Positions 1 through 5,416 are shown, counted from the stretch's first letter. The stretch is DNA of 6,490 bases from JBBSQE01 sp038258095 (GCA_038258095.1 JBBSQE010000172.1:1-6490); one strand, 5' to 3'. The notes: generated from the letters alone by a model not told the origin. Made by a program: numbers and translations.

Positions 1-89
1 CGGTTGACCTCACTCACGCGTGAGGGGTTGTTCTTCATCGTCCGCACGCCTTCGGCGGTCAGGTTGGTGAGCATCACAAAGGTTGGCAT
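1..89 (-). CDS. GYD domain-containing protein, N-terminal fragment
   Basis: The first 29 complete codons of a gene that runs off the left edge are visible. The protein begins MPTFVMLTNLTAEGVRTMKN and continues NPSRVSEVN. This start (short beta strand, then T-x-x-G-x-x-x-hydrophobic-K, then a helix beginning near S-x-R) is typical of small GYD-domain proteins of roughly 95-110 residues, which form a ferredoxin-like fold and have no firmly assigned biochemical role. The ATG at 89-87 is well supported: GGAGG lies 6 nt upstream on the same strand. The gene sits 81 nt downstream of the methyltransferase in the same direction, so co-transcription is possible but not shown. The family call is confident from the N-terminus only; the diagnostic C-terminal half is outside the window. 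Confidence 0.75.
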   Translation of the reverse strand, partial: MPTFVMLTNLTAEGVRTMKNNPSRVSEVN

Positions 90-95
90 CTCTCT

Positions 96-100
96 CCTCC
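96..100 (-). promoter_or_regulatory. Shine-Dalgarno of the GYD gene
   Basis: The minus strand reads GGAGGAGAGAG immediately before the ATG at 89. The GGAGG core is spaced 6 nt from the start codon, which is near-ideal and fixes the start. It contrasts with the two divergent GTG starts at 821 and 861, which lack such a site. Confidence 0.7.
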
Positions 101-170
101 GATAAGTTCGAGTGGGCCTGTATCCTCTTTCTTTCACGTTACGGGAGCCGGCGCAAGGGGGCCCCGCTCC

Positions 171-821
171 TCAGACCCGGCTAGCCGACCCCCAGGCGAG
201 CGGGCGCACGATTGGCGGCGCCTTCGGGAGGCGCCCATGCTCGACGCGATCGAGGTGCAAGGGGGACGCTTCGATCGCCGACACGGTGTCGCGATCGGGG
301 TGACACCCTCCCGCTAAAAGCCCCCAGGGCCGGCGCAGCCGGTGCTGCCACCTCGCCCGCCTCGGGTCCTCGGAGAGGACGTGCTCGCAGAAGAGGAGGC
401 GGCCACCCGAACGCAGCACCCGCGCGGTCTCCGCCAGCGCAGCCGCCGGGTCGCCGACCGTGCAGAGGACCAGCGTGAAGACGGCGGTGTCGAAGCTCGC
501 ATCCGGGAAGGGGAGGCTTTCGGCTCCGGTGCGAATCAGTTCGCCTTTGGGCGACGAACCGGCACCGCTCTCATCGAGCTTGGCTTCCAGCTTCGCGGCC
601 ATGTTGGGGTCGGGCTCGGTGAACACAACCTCGGTGACATCGGGTCCGAACAGGCCGATGTTCGCTCCCGTTCCCGCTCCGAGATCGATCGTCCGCCCCC
701 GAGCCCCACTCAGCAGCGCCGACCTGATGTCGCGCAGGCCAGCCTCTTCGGTCCCGGTCATGCCGGCGTCGTAGAGGGCGGCCAACACGCGGCCCCAGGT
801 CGCTTCGTAGAGCCTTCCCAC
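171..821 (-). CDS. class I SAM-dependent methyltransferase (METTL7/UbiE-like)
   Basis: This 216-residue protein should transfer a methyl group from S-adenosylmethionine to an unknown small acceptor in the cytoplasm. Motif I is DLGAGTG at residues 46-52. The acidic residue after beta-2 is E69 (in TEPDP). The post-motif region LPFPDASFDTAVFTLVLC (about 103-120) and VLRSGGRLLFCEH (135-147) complete a Rossmann methyltransferase core. The segment LLAGGCHPDRDT (168-179) and the terminal PIVRPLAWGSA resemble the METTL7-like group of soluble bacterial proteins. Length is normal and there is no membrane anchor. The start is GTG at 821-819 with no Shine-Dalgarno; a TAACCT box lies 7 nt upstream. It diverges from the Usp-like gene across 39 bp. 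The substrate cannot be read from the sequence, so no gene symbol is given. Confidence 0.88.
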   Translation of the reverse strand: MGRLYEATWGRVLAALYDAGMTGTEEAGLRDIRSALLSGARGRTIDLGAGTGANIGLFGPDVTEVVFTEPDPNMAAKLEAKLDESGAGSSPKGELIRTGAESLPFPDASFDTAVFTLVLCTVGDPAAALAETARVLRSGGRLLFCEHVLSEDPRRARWQHRLRRPWGLLAGGCHPDRDTVSAIEASPLHLDRVEHGRLPKAPPIVRPLAWGSASRV

Positions 822-860
822 GCGGAGGAGGTTAGATCACGGAGTAACGTTGAGCTGACC
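822..860. promoter_or_regulatory. 39-bp divergent promoter region, probably leaderless both ways
   Basis: This spacer separates two divergent GTG starts. On the minus strand TAACCT (834-829) lies 7 nt before the GTG at 821. On the plus strand TAACGT (845-850) lies 10 nt before the GTG at 861. Both fit the TANNNT form of actinobacterial -10 boxes placed to start transcription at or near the start codon. Neither gene has a usable Shine-Dalgarno; the GGAGGAGG at 824-831 is on the plus strand but about 30 nt from the plus-strand start. No convincing -35 box is seen. The assignment is inference from motif and spacing. Confidence 0.4.
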
Positions 861-1511
861 GTGCACGAGCGCAAGCTCCTGAAGATCCGAGCCATGGCGA
901 TGCCGCTCCTGGTCGCCGGCCTGCTGATTCCGGGTGCTCTCGGAACCCTGGTCGCCGGCCCCGGTCTCGGCCTCCTGTTCGCCGAGGGAGCTGTGATCGG
1001 CCTCGTTGTCTACGCGGCACTTCAGAAGCCGGACGTGCCGATCGAGGTCGTCGCCTCGGCGGACGGGCGGCGCCGCATCCTTGTCCTGATCACCGAGGAC
1101 ATCTCCCGCGACCCGAAGGCGGTTGAGTCGCTGGTCTCGGCGATCGAGCCGATCCCCGCCGACGACCCGCAGCAGATCCTCGTTCTCGCTCCGGCCCGCT
1201 CCGGCGCCCTATCGGAGTGGCTGTCTGATACCGAACCCGGCCGCGACCGTGCGCAGGTCAGGCTTGTCCACTCGGTCGCCGCCCTCGCTGCCGCGGGCGT
1301 TGAGGCCGAGGCGCAGGTCGGTGACGCCGATGCCCTTCAGGCGCTCGAGGACACGCTGCGCTTCTTCGGGGCCGGCGAGGTCGTCGCCGTGACCGGTGAC
1401 GACTCGGCCGATCGCGCCGGCGCCAAGGCCTTCGCGGCCATGGAGCGCCGACTCGAGGTCCCGCTGACCCGCATCGTCGCCACCCCCACCGCCGATGCCT
1501 CCCGCGCCTAG
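861..1511 (+). CDS. membrane-anchored Usp-like (universal stress protein fold) protein
   Basis: The protein has 216 residues from the GTG at 861. A basic N-terminus (HERKLLKIR) precedes one or two hydrophobic segments (about 12-33 and 37-54), so the C-terminal domain probably faces the cytoplasm or is held at the membrane. Residues about 71-210 follow the alpha/beta order of the Usp fold: strand RRILVLITED, strand QQILVLAPA (104-112), then GVEAEAQVGDADALQALEDT (146-165), strand EVVAVTG (173-179), and a final strand after RRLEVPLTRIVATP. The glycine-rich ATP-binding motif of ATP-binding Usp proteins (G-2x-G-9x-G-S/T) is not visible, so nucleotide binding is doubtful. The frame stays open back to 342, but that stretch is antisense to the methyltransferase. 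An ATG at 894 is an alternative start; GTG 861 keeps the basic flank before the membrane segment. Confidence 0.72.
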   Translation: MHERKLLKIRAMAMPLLVAGLLIPGALGTLVAGPGLGLLFAEGAVIGLVVYAALQKPDVPIEVVASADGRRRILVLITEDISRDPKAVESLVSAIEPIPADDPQQILVLAPARSGALSEWLSDTEPGRDRAQVRLVHSVAALAAAGVEAEAQVGDADALQALEDTLRFFGAGEVVAVTGDDSADRAGAKAFAAMERRLEVPLTRIVATPTADASRA

Positions 1512-1535
1512 CTCGCCTAGGTCCTCGCTCCGAGG

Positions 1536-1554
1536 TCCCAAGTCGAACTTGGGA
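1536..1554 (+). terminator. stem-loop downstream of the Usp-like gene
   Basis: TCCCAAGT (1536-1543) and ACTTGGGA (1547-1554) form a perfect 8-bp stem around a CGA loop, 24 nt after the stop codon at 1511. No T-run follows, so it is not a textbook intrinsic terminator; actinobacterial terminators often lack one. Its right arm overlaps the first copy of the direct repeat, so it may instead belong to the repeat element. Confidence 0.4.
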
Positions 1555-1572
1555 ACGCTTGTCGATGGCCAA
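1549..1572. repeat. direct repeat, copy 1
   Basis: This 24-bp unit contains GGGAACGCTTGTCG and ends GGCCAA. The same 14-bp core recurs at 1611-1624, 60 bp downstream. The unit has short inverted ends (TTGG and CCAA). The 60-bp spacing keeps both copies in the same reading frame (WERLS is read in each), but a TGA at 1580-1582 separates them, so they do not form one coding repeat. Confidence 0.6.
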
Positions 1573-1608
1573 TCCTGACTGACAACGACAACCATCCCCG
1601 GGAAATGT

Positions 1609-1631
1609 CTGGGAACGCTTGTCGGTGCCAA
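1609..1631. repeat. direct repeat, copy 2
   Basis: This 23-bp copy shares the GGGAACGCTTGTCG core with copy 1 and differs by one substitution and a one-base deletion before the CCAA end. Its CTGGGAACG (1609-1617) is also the reverse complement of CGTTCCCAG at 1653-1661, so the RNA could fold across 1609-1661. It overlaps the first codons of the short ORF that follows. Confidence 0.6.
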
Positions 1632-1993
1632 GCCGGAAGCGCCGAAAGCAACCGTTCCCAGGTTGGCTCGCGACCGAGAGCAACGCCCGCTACCTGGGCC
1701 CGACGATCAACGTCGTGAAGAACCTCGGGGCCGTGGCCGCCGACAGCTTCAAGTCGGGTGTAGTCGACTGCCCGGCTGGCTACCAAGCGATCGGCGGCGG
1801 GGTCGATCCGAACGGCGTGTTTTTCGGCAAGGTCTCCCAGTCGGCTCCGAGGTTCGGGACCTCACGGCTCTACTCCCAGCCCGATGGCCAGATCGGTCCG
1901 GCGACCGGTTGGACCGGTGCGGTCTCCACCCAGGGAACGGCCACCGGCGTGACCGACGCAAAGATCTCCGTCACCTGCTCGCCGATCGGCTGA
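1619..1993 (+). CDS. probable 5'-truncated secreted Cys-pair protein (hypothetical)
   Basis: The frame is open from 1583 and stops at 1993. Possible starts are TTG 1619 and GTG 1625; neither has a clear ribosome binding site. The first 20 residues (VPSRKRRKQPFPGW and flanks) are basic and have no signal peptide. From about residue 26 on, the sequence looks like the C-terminal beta-rich domain of actinobacterial secreted proteins. A T/V-rich strand leads into VDCPAGYQAIGGGVD (about 49-63), followed by a Gly/Ser-rich stretch, a TGWTGAVS segment near 96-103, and a closing VTCSPIG at the C-terminus. The two cysteines probably form a disulfide in the exported form. Third positions are GC-rich and the frame is intact, so it was recently coding. 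The missing export signal and the repeat-rich 5' flank suggest the front half was lost, making this a possible pseudogene. The function is unknown. Confidence 0.5.
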   Translation: MSVPSRKRRKQPFPGWLATESNARYLGPTINVVKNLGAVAADSFKSGVVDCPAGYQAIGGGVDPNGVFFGKVSQSAPRFGTSRLYSQPDGQIGPATGWTGAVSTQGTATGVTDAKISVTCSPIG

Positions 1994-2003
1994 GCGGGCG
2001 AAT

Positions 2004-2504
2004 CTAGGACGAGTGTCCGAGCCCCGGTTCCGCGGAACCGGGGCTCGACTCGCGTTCGAAGCGCCGCGCGATCTCCGCGTGGCGGTGGTCGAAGATCCGC
2101 TCGACATCGCGCCGCACAAACAGGCGGTGCGCCATCTCCCCGAGGGGTCCGAGCGGTATCCGGTAGAGGACGCGGTCGCGCATCAGCGTGCCGCCTTGCC
2201 CGTCTGACTCGAAGTTGTGGGCGTGGTCCCAGAGCGCATAGGGGCCGCTGAGCTGGACGTCGCGGAACCGCGCGCCGGGCTCCCACTCGCGAATCTCGGT
2301 CTTCCAGCGGACCGGGATCCCGTGCAGGCGGAGCCGGTAGGAGATCAGCGTCCCGGGGCCCATCTCGATCGGCCGTTCGGTCAGGACGCGGAAGTGGAGC
2401 CATGGCGGCGTGATCGCCTCGAGATTGAAGGCGTCACCGAAGAACTCGAACGCCTCGGGCGGAGGCAGCGGCAGGCGCTGTGTGCGTTCGAGGACGTGGT
2501 TCAC
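2004..2504 (-). CDS. SRPBCC family (START-like ligand-binding) protein
   Basis: This 166-residue cytoplasmic protein has the helix-grip fold used to hold hydrophobic ligands; its ligand is unknown. Family hallmarks are visible in order: the strand HVLERTQRLPLPPPEAFEFF (3-22), then FNLEAITPPWLHFRVL (26-41), ISYRLRLHGIPVRWKTEI (54-71), GPYALWDHAHNFE (87-99), the GGTLMRDRVLYRIPLGPLGE segment (104-123), and the C-terminal helix DVERIFDHRHAEIARRFE (133-150). Relatives usually stop near residue 150. The last 16 residues here are encoded across the 30-bp palindrome and look like a low-complexity tail. The start is GTG at 2504-2502 with no clear Shine-Dalgarno. The gene lies 58 nt downstream of the hydrolase gene on the same strand, so it could be the last gene of that operon. 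GCCCG/CGGGC at 2541-2557 is only a weak hairpin. Confidence 0.85.
   Translation of the reverse strand: MNHVLERTQRLPLPPPEAFEFFGDAFNLEAITPPWLHFRVLTERPIEMGPGTLISYRLRLHGIPVRWKTEIREWEPGARFRDVQLSGPYALWDHAHNFESDGQGGTLMRDRVLYRIPLGPLGEMAHRLFVRRDVERIFDHRHAEIARRFERESSPGSAEPGLGHSS
2018..2047. terminator. perfect 30-bp palindrome, probable bidirectional terminator
   Basis: CGAGCCCCGGTTCCG is followed directly by its exact reverse complement, giving 15 base pairs per arm with no spacer. It begins 24 nt after the plus-strand stop at 1993 and lies within codons 153-163 of the minus-strand SRPBCC gene. Neither side is followed by a T-run, so if it terminates it would be the U-tract-less type reported in actinobacteria. 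A protein-binding site is an alternative. Confidence 0.6.
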
Positions 2505-2562
2505 TGGAGCTCACGATAGGGAGCGCCGTCACCCGGTCCGGCCCGGCTCGAACGGGCTCGGC

Positions 2563-4251
2563 TCAGCCGTCGAAGCCGGCGTGAATGTGGTCGCAGTGGT
2601 CGGGCAGCGCGAACGCGGGCCCGGGGCCGTCGAGGTCGAAGCAGTAGATGAGCTCGGTCGGGTGGATGTCTGCGGGCAGGAGGGTCATCATCCGGCCGAG
2701 CTCAGCGCAGGGGGCGCTCGGCGATACATCGGTGCAGGAGGTGCCGTCGACGACGGCGATGTCGATGGCGCGGCCGAAGTAGTGGTTGGAGACGTTGCCC
2801 GAGGTCGTGAGCATCGAGTGGTCCGAGCGGGTTGCGGAGAGCGTGATCGAGTGCGACTGCGTGATCGTCGCGAGCAGCTTCATGATGCGCGGATCGAGCG
2901 CGCCGTCGCGCAGGTCCTGCATCTCGAGCGAGCTCGAGACGGAGAGGTTGGACCAGTTGATCTCCTCGGGTGAGGTGGACCCGTAGAGGATCGGCCAGGC
3001 GGCGTGCGTGACCTTGCAGCTTCCATCCATCTTGGCCGCCTCGACCAGCACCGCCTGGACGTACCACTGCGCCTGGTTGTGGCTGAAGATGCCGGCTTCT
3101 AGATCCCCGCGGGACCAGATCAGCCGCGCCAGCGTCGCCGAGGAATCGGCCGGGCTCGAGTGATCGACCCTGCCGTCGTTGTCTCCGTCGACTCCGAAGC
3201 GCTGCCACTCCGTTGCGTCGAGGCCGAGCGGCCCGGTGCCCCCCAGCTGCGCCTTGGTCATGCCCTTTCCGAAGTTGGACTCGAGCCGCGCGACGGCCGC
3301 GAGGGCCCAGACGCCCTTCTGACCGAGCTCGTAGCGGCCGGCCGCCTGCTCGAAGGCGGACAGGTAGGCGGCCGGGATGTGCTCCCCGCCCTTCAGTCCG
3401 GACTTGCAGTTGAGCACCGGGAGTTGCGGCACGATGGAGGGCGAGGTATCGAAGGTCCCGTAGCAACCGGCGTTCGAGAGGACTTCGGCGACGTACCAGT
3501 CGGCGTGGTTGTAGGAGTAGATCGCGCCGTAGGTGTCGGAGGGCATCCCGGAGGCCTGCAGGTAGCGGGCGGCGGCGAAGATCGCGTCACGCGGGTTGTA
3601 CGGATCGGCGACGCCGTCGCCGTCGGCATCGACCCCGTACATGTCCCATGTGGAGGGCATGAACTGCATCCACCCGATCGCGCCGGCCGACGAAGTCACG
3701 GTGTTCAGCTCACCGAAGTTCGTCTCGATCTGGTTGATCGCGGCGAGAACCGCGGGGCCCTGGGGGCCGAGGCCGTACGCGTCGGAGGCCGCCTGGTAGA
3801 TCGGGGCGAGCTGGGGCGGAACGCCGATGCCGCCGCAGACTGCGGTCGGGGTCGGCGGTACCGCGAAGAAGGAGTCAGGAGACGAAGTGGGAGTGGGAGC
3901 GGGCGCGATGTCCGGCTGCTCGGGAACGCCCGCGGGGGCCGCCTCCGCGTCAGGTTGCGGGGTCGCGGCAACACCGCCGCTCTGGGCGGGCTTGGATGGC
4001 TTGACGGGAGGAGCGGTGATGGCCCCGCCCTGATGAACGAGGGGGCCGATCGTCACGCCGGGCGTCAAACCAGTGGCGGGGGCGGGCGCCGGCTGGACCC
4101 CCGGAGTCGTTGCCGGAGAGGTTGCGGCGGGCGCCGGTGTCGCCCCGGCCGGCGGGCTGGGGGTCTTCGACGGGGCCTGGGCTGATGCGGTCTGCGCCGT
4201 CAGCGCCGCTCCGATCGCCGCGGTGGCGAGGACTGTCCGAATCCGTCCCAT
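2563..4251 (-). CDS. secreted peptidoglycan hydrolase: two tandem lytic-transglycosylase modules plus M15-like peptidase domain
   Basis: This 562-residue exported protein is predicted to cut peptidoglycan outside the membrane. Residues 1-24 are a signal peptide (basic GRIR, hydrophobic core, ending ASA). Residues 25-135 are a Pro/Ala/Thr-rich linker. Module 1 (139-263) has the likely catalytic E176 in QIETNFG, the SSAGAIGWMQFMPSTW motif (187-202) and a DADGDGVAD calcium-type loop (208-216), as in Slt/MltB-type transglycosylases. Module 2 (282-412) repeats the plan with E324 in RLESNFG and loop DGDNDGRVD (355-363), but GWMQFMPS is replaced by PLGLDATEW, so its activity is uncertain. Cys pairs bracket each module (C139/C263 and C282/C412). 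The C-terminal domain (about 425-562) carries SNHYFGRAID (488-497) and DHIHAGF (554-560), matching M15-type zinc ligands H490, D497 and H555 or H557. The ATG has AAGGGG 7 nt upstream, within the end of the preceding gene. Confidence 0.87.
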   Translation of the reverse strand: MGRIRTVLATAAIGAALTAQTASAQAPSKTPSPPAGATPAPAATSPATTPGVQPAPAPATGLTPGVTIGPLVHQGGAITAPPVKPSKPAQSGGVAATPQPDAEAAPAGVPEQPDIAPAPTPTSSPDSFFAVPPTPTAVCGGIGVPPQLAPIYQAASDAYGLGPQGPAVLAAINQIETNFGELNTVTSSAGAIGWMQFMPSTWDMYGVDADGDGVADPYNPRDAIFAAARYLQASGMPSDTYGAIYSYNHADWYVAEVLSNAGCYGTFDTSPSIVPQLPVLNCKSGLKGGEHIPAAYLSAFEQAAGRYELGQKGVWALAAVARLESNFGKGMTKAQLGGTGPLGLDATEWQRFGVDGDNDGRVDHSSPADSSATLARLIWSRGDLEAGIFSHNQAQWYVQAVLVEAAKMDGSCKVTHAAWPILYGSTSPEEINWSNLSVSSSLEMQDLRDGALDPRIMKLLATITQSHSITLSATRSDHSMLTTSGNVSNHYFGRAIDIAVVDGTSCTDVSPSAPCAELGRMMTLLPADIHPTELIYCFDLDGPGPAFALPDHCDHIHAGFDG

Positions 4252-4254
4252 CTT

Positions 4255-5265
4255 CTAGCCCCTTACGTCACTGACGAGCCAGCCGGCTCGCTGGTCGTGG
4301 CGTAGCTCGAGGCGAAGCTCAGAGGATGCGCCGAGGCGGAGGAGCGCCACGCTGACCGAAAGGGCCTTGCCATCCCGCGGGCCCGGAACGACGTTGAGGA
4401 CCTTGGCCTTGGGAACCTTGACGCCCTGCGGGAGGCGCGGGGGGCGCTTGTTCAGCGCACGGATGAGTGGCTTCGCGGCGGTCTTCGTGAAGGCCTTGGT
4501 GACGACAGGGGTGTTCTTGCCGACCTCGTAGAGGACGAATGCGTCGGCGAACTGGCGGGAGACTGCGAGGGCGGGCTTGATCGTTGCCGGGGCCGGCACC
4601 TTTGCCCTTGCGTCTGCACCGGCGGCATCGGTGGTCCCGGGCGCGCCGGTTCCGGGCGCCGCGGGGGGCGTGTCGACGGGATCCGAGCTTGGCGCCGCAT
4701 CGGTCGTGGCGAGGTCGTTGCCGGCGGCCTTCGGATCGGCGGCCTTGAAATCGGGGGCGATGCCGTGCAGGACGGGGGCATCCGTCTGGCCGAGCTCGGC
4801 CAGATCGAGCGGTATGCGCGAGCCTCCGGGCACCACGATCGGGGCTGCGGATGCGCCCACCGGCGCGGGTGCCGCATCCGTTTGCCCCGAGCTCTTGCCG
4901 GGGGCGCCGACCAGGGCACCGGCGCTCACAGCGGCAACCGCGGCGCCCGCCGCGCCGACCGCGATGACTGTGCGGACCGGGCGCCCGGAGGCGGCGATGC
5001 GGTCCTGTGTGGGCCACGCGACCCGCGAGCGGAAAGCCCAGATCACACGCTCGAACGGCCAGGTCGCCACATCGACGAGGTGCCGGAGCGCATCGGCCGC
5101 CGGCCAAATCGCGTGGCGCTCGATCGCCCAGACGGCACGCTGAACGGGCCAGGTCACGCTTGACACGAGAGACGAGTCCTCAGCAGAGGGTGCCGGGCCC
5201 GCGACGCGCTCCTCCTGCGCGAGGGACTCCTTGCCTGGGTTCTGCGTCTTGTCTGACTCTGCCAT
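4255..5265 (-). CDS. single-pass membrane protein with Trp-Pro 15-residue repeat, unknown function
   Basis: I do not recognise a named family. From the ATG at 5265 the protein has 336 residues. The first ~33 are charged and disordered-looking. Residues 39-98 hold four Trp-Pro motifs at 39, 54, 69 and 84, exactly 15 apart. A hydrophobic Ala/Gly/Val segment (about 97-121) after ASGRPVR is a single transmembrane helix; the basic flank predicts N-terminus inside. A Pro/Ala/Asp-rich linker (about 124-230) leads to a C-terminal domain (231-336) containing SRQFADAFVLYEVG, KPLIRALNKRPPRLPQG and SVSVALLRLG with SSELRLELR, ending GWLVSDVRG. That strand pattern could suit an NTF2-like or similar small fold, but this is a guess. 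The frame is open to TTG 5313 (with GTG 5307), adding 16 residues; no candidate has a good Shine-Dalgarno. It is coupled to the downstream hydrolase, suggesting a role in the cell envelope. Confidence 0.75.
   Translation of the reverse strand: MAESDKTQNPGKESLAQEERVAGPAPSAEDSSLVSSVTWPVQRAVWAIERHAIWPAADALRHLVDVATWPFERVIWAFRSRVAWPTQDRIAASGRPVRTVIAVGAAGAAVAAVSAGALVGAPGKSSGQTDAAPAPVGASAAPIVVPGGSRIPLDLAELGQTDAPVLHGIAPDFKAADPKAAGNDLATTDAAPSSDPVDTPPAAPGTGAPGTTDAAGADARAKVPAPATIKPALAVSRQFADAFVLYEVGKNTPVVTKAFTKTAAKPLIRALNKRPPRLPQGVKVPKAKVLNVVPGPRDGKALSVSVALLRLGASSELRLELRHDQRAGWLVSDVRG
4259..4264 (-). promoter_or_regulatory. ribosome binding site of the hydrolase gene, overlapping the upstream gene's end
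   Basis: AAGGGG sits 7 nt before the ATG at 4251, directly before the TAG (4257-4255) that ends the upstream membrane-protein gene. Stop and start are separated by 3 nt, so ribosomes finishing the upstream gene can restart here. This supports translational coupling of the two genes. Confidence 0.6.
4972..5151 (-). repeat. Four-unit 15-residue Trp-Pro protein repeat
   Basis: Unit starts are WPVQRAVW, WPAADALR, WPFERVIW and WPTQDRIA. Units 1 and 3 are most alike (WP-x-x-R-x-x-W-A-x-x-R), while units 2 and 4 lack the second Trp, giving an A-B-A-B pattern. The repeat is at protein level; the DNA copies have diverged. Trp, basic residues and alternating hydrophobics suggest short amphipathic helices, each broken by the proline, just inside the membrane. 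Confidence 0.7.
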
Positions 5266-5398
5266 TTGGTCTGAATCGGGGCCGGGGGTGGACGAACGGA
5301 CGATCACAATCAAGGGTATGTCGGTGCAAATGGCTGCGTGCTTGAGCCTGCACGCTTCCGAGCCGGATGCAAGGAATCCTGCGAGACCACATAAGAGT

Positions 5399-5416
5399 AC
5401 CCGCCCCGTGGCGGGT
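5399..5416 (-). terminator. candidate terminator of clpB
   Basis: ACCCGCC and GGCGGGT form a perfect 7-bp GC-rich stem with a 4-nt loop. It lies about 75 nt past the clpB stop in the direction of clpB transcription. On the minus strand it is followed by ACTCTTATGT, a moderately T-rich stretch. A second, shorter inverted repeat (GCTCTC 5486-5491 and GAGAGC 5500-5505) straddles the clpB stop codon. The remainder of the clpB-to-membrane-gene spacer (about 5266-5398) shows no gene or RNA that I can recognise; it should contain the promoter of the membrane-protein gene, but no convincing -35/-10 pair is seen. Confidence 0.5.

Noticed and set aside
144..170. Terminator between the methyltransferase and GYD genes (GGAGC/GCTCC)
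   Set aside because: The stem is only 5 bp with a long loop and no T-run, too weak to call.
342..860. Plus-strand open frame continuous with the Usp-like gene
   Set aside because: It is antisense to the methyltransferase, which has clear family motifs. The hydrophobic N-terminus after GTG 861 marks the likely start.
1611..1640. ECF-sigma-type promoter (GGGAAC -35)
   Set aside because: No CGT- or GTT-type -10 is found at 16-18 nt spacing from either copy of GGGAAC.
1536..1661. CRISPR array
   Set aside because: There are only two imperfect copies of a 23-24 bp unit, with no third repeat and no cas genes.
1870..2403. Minus-strand ORF of 177 residues
   Set aside because: It overlaps the SRPBCC gene in another frame and has an Arg/Pro-rich, motif-free composition.
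3160..4185. Long plus-strand ORF (341 residues)
   Set aside because: It is antisense to the hydrolase, has an Arg/Gly/Val-rich composition, and shows no domain motifs. It is a shadow typical of GC-rich DNA.
4319..5107. Minus-strand ORF of 262 residues within the WP-repeat gene
   Set aside because: It is a frame-shifted shadow with biased Arg/Gly/Ala composition. The main frame has a membrane segment, a periodic repeat and coupling to the next gene.
5301..5329. Sigma-70 promoter for the membrane-protein gene (TTGCAC at 5329-5324)
   Set aside because: The hexamers at 16-18 nt spacing match a -10 box poorly (at best 3 of 6).
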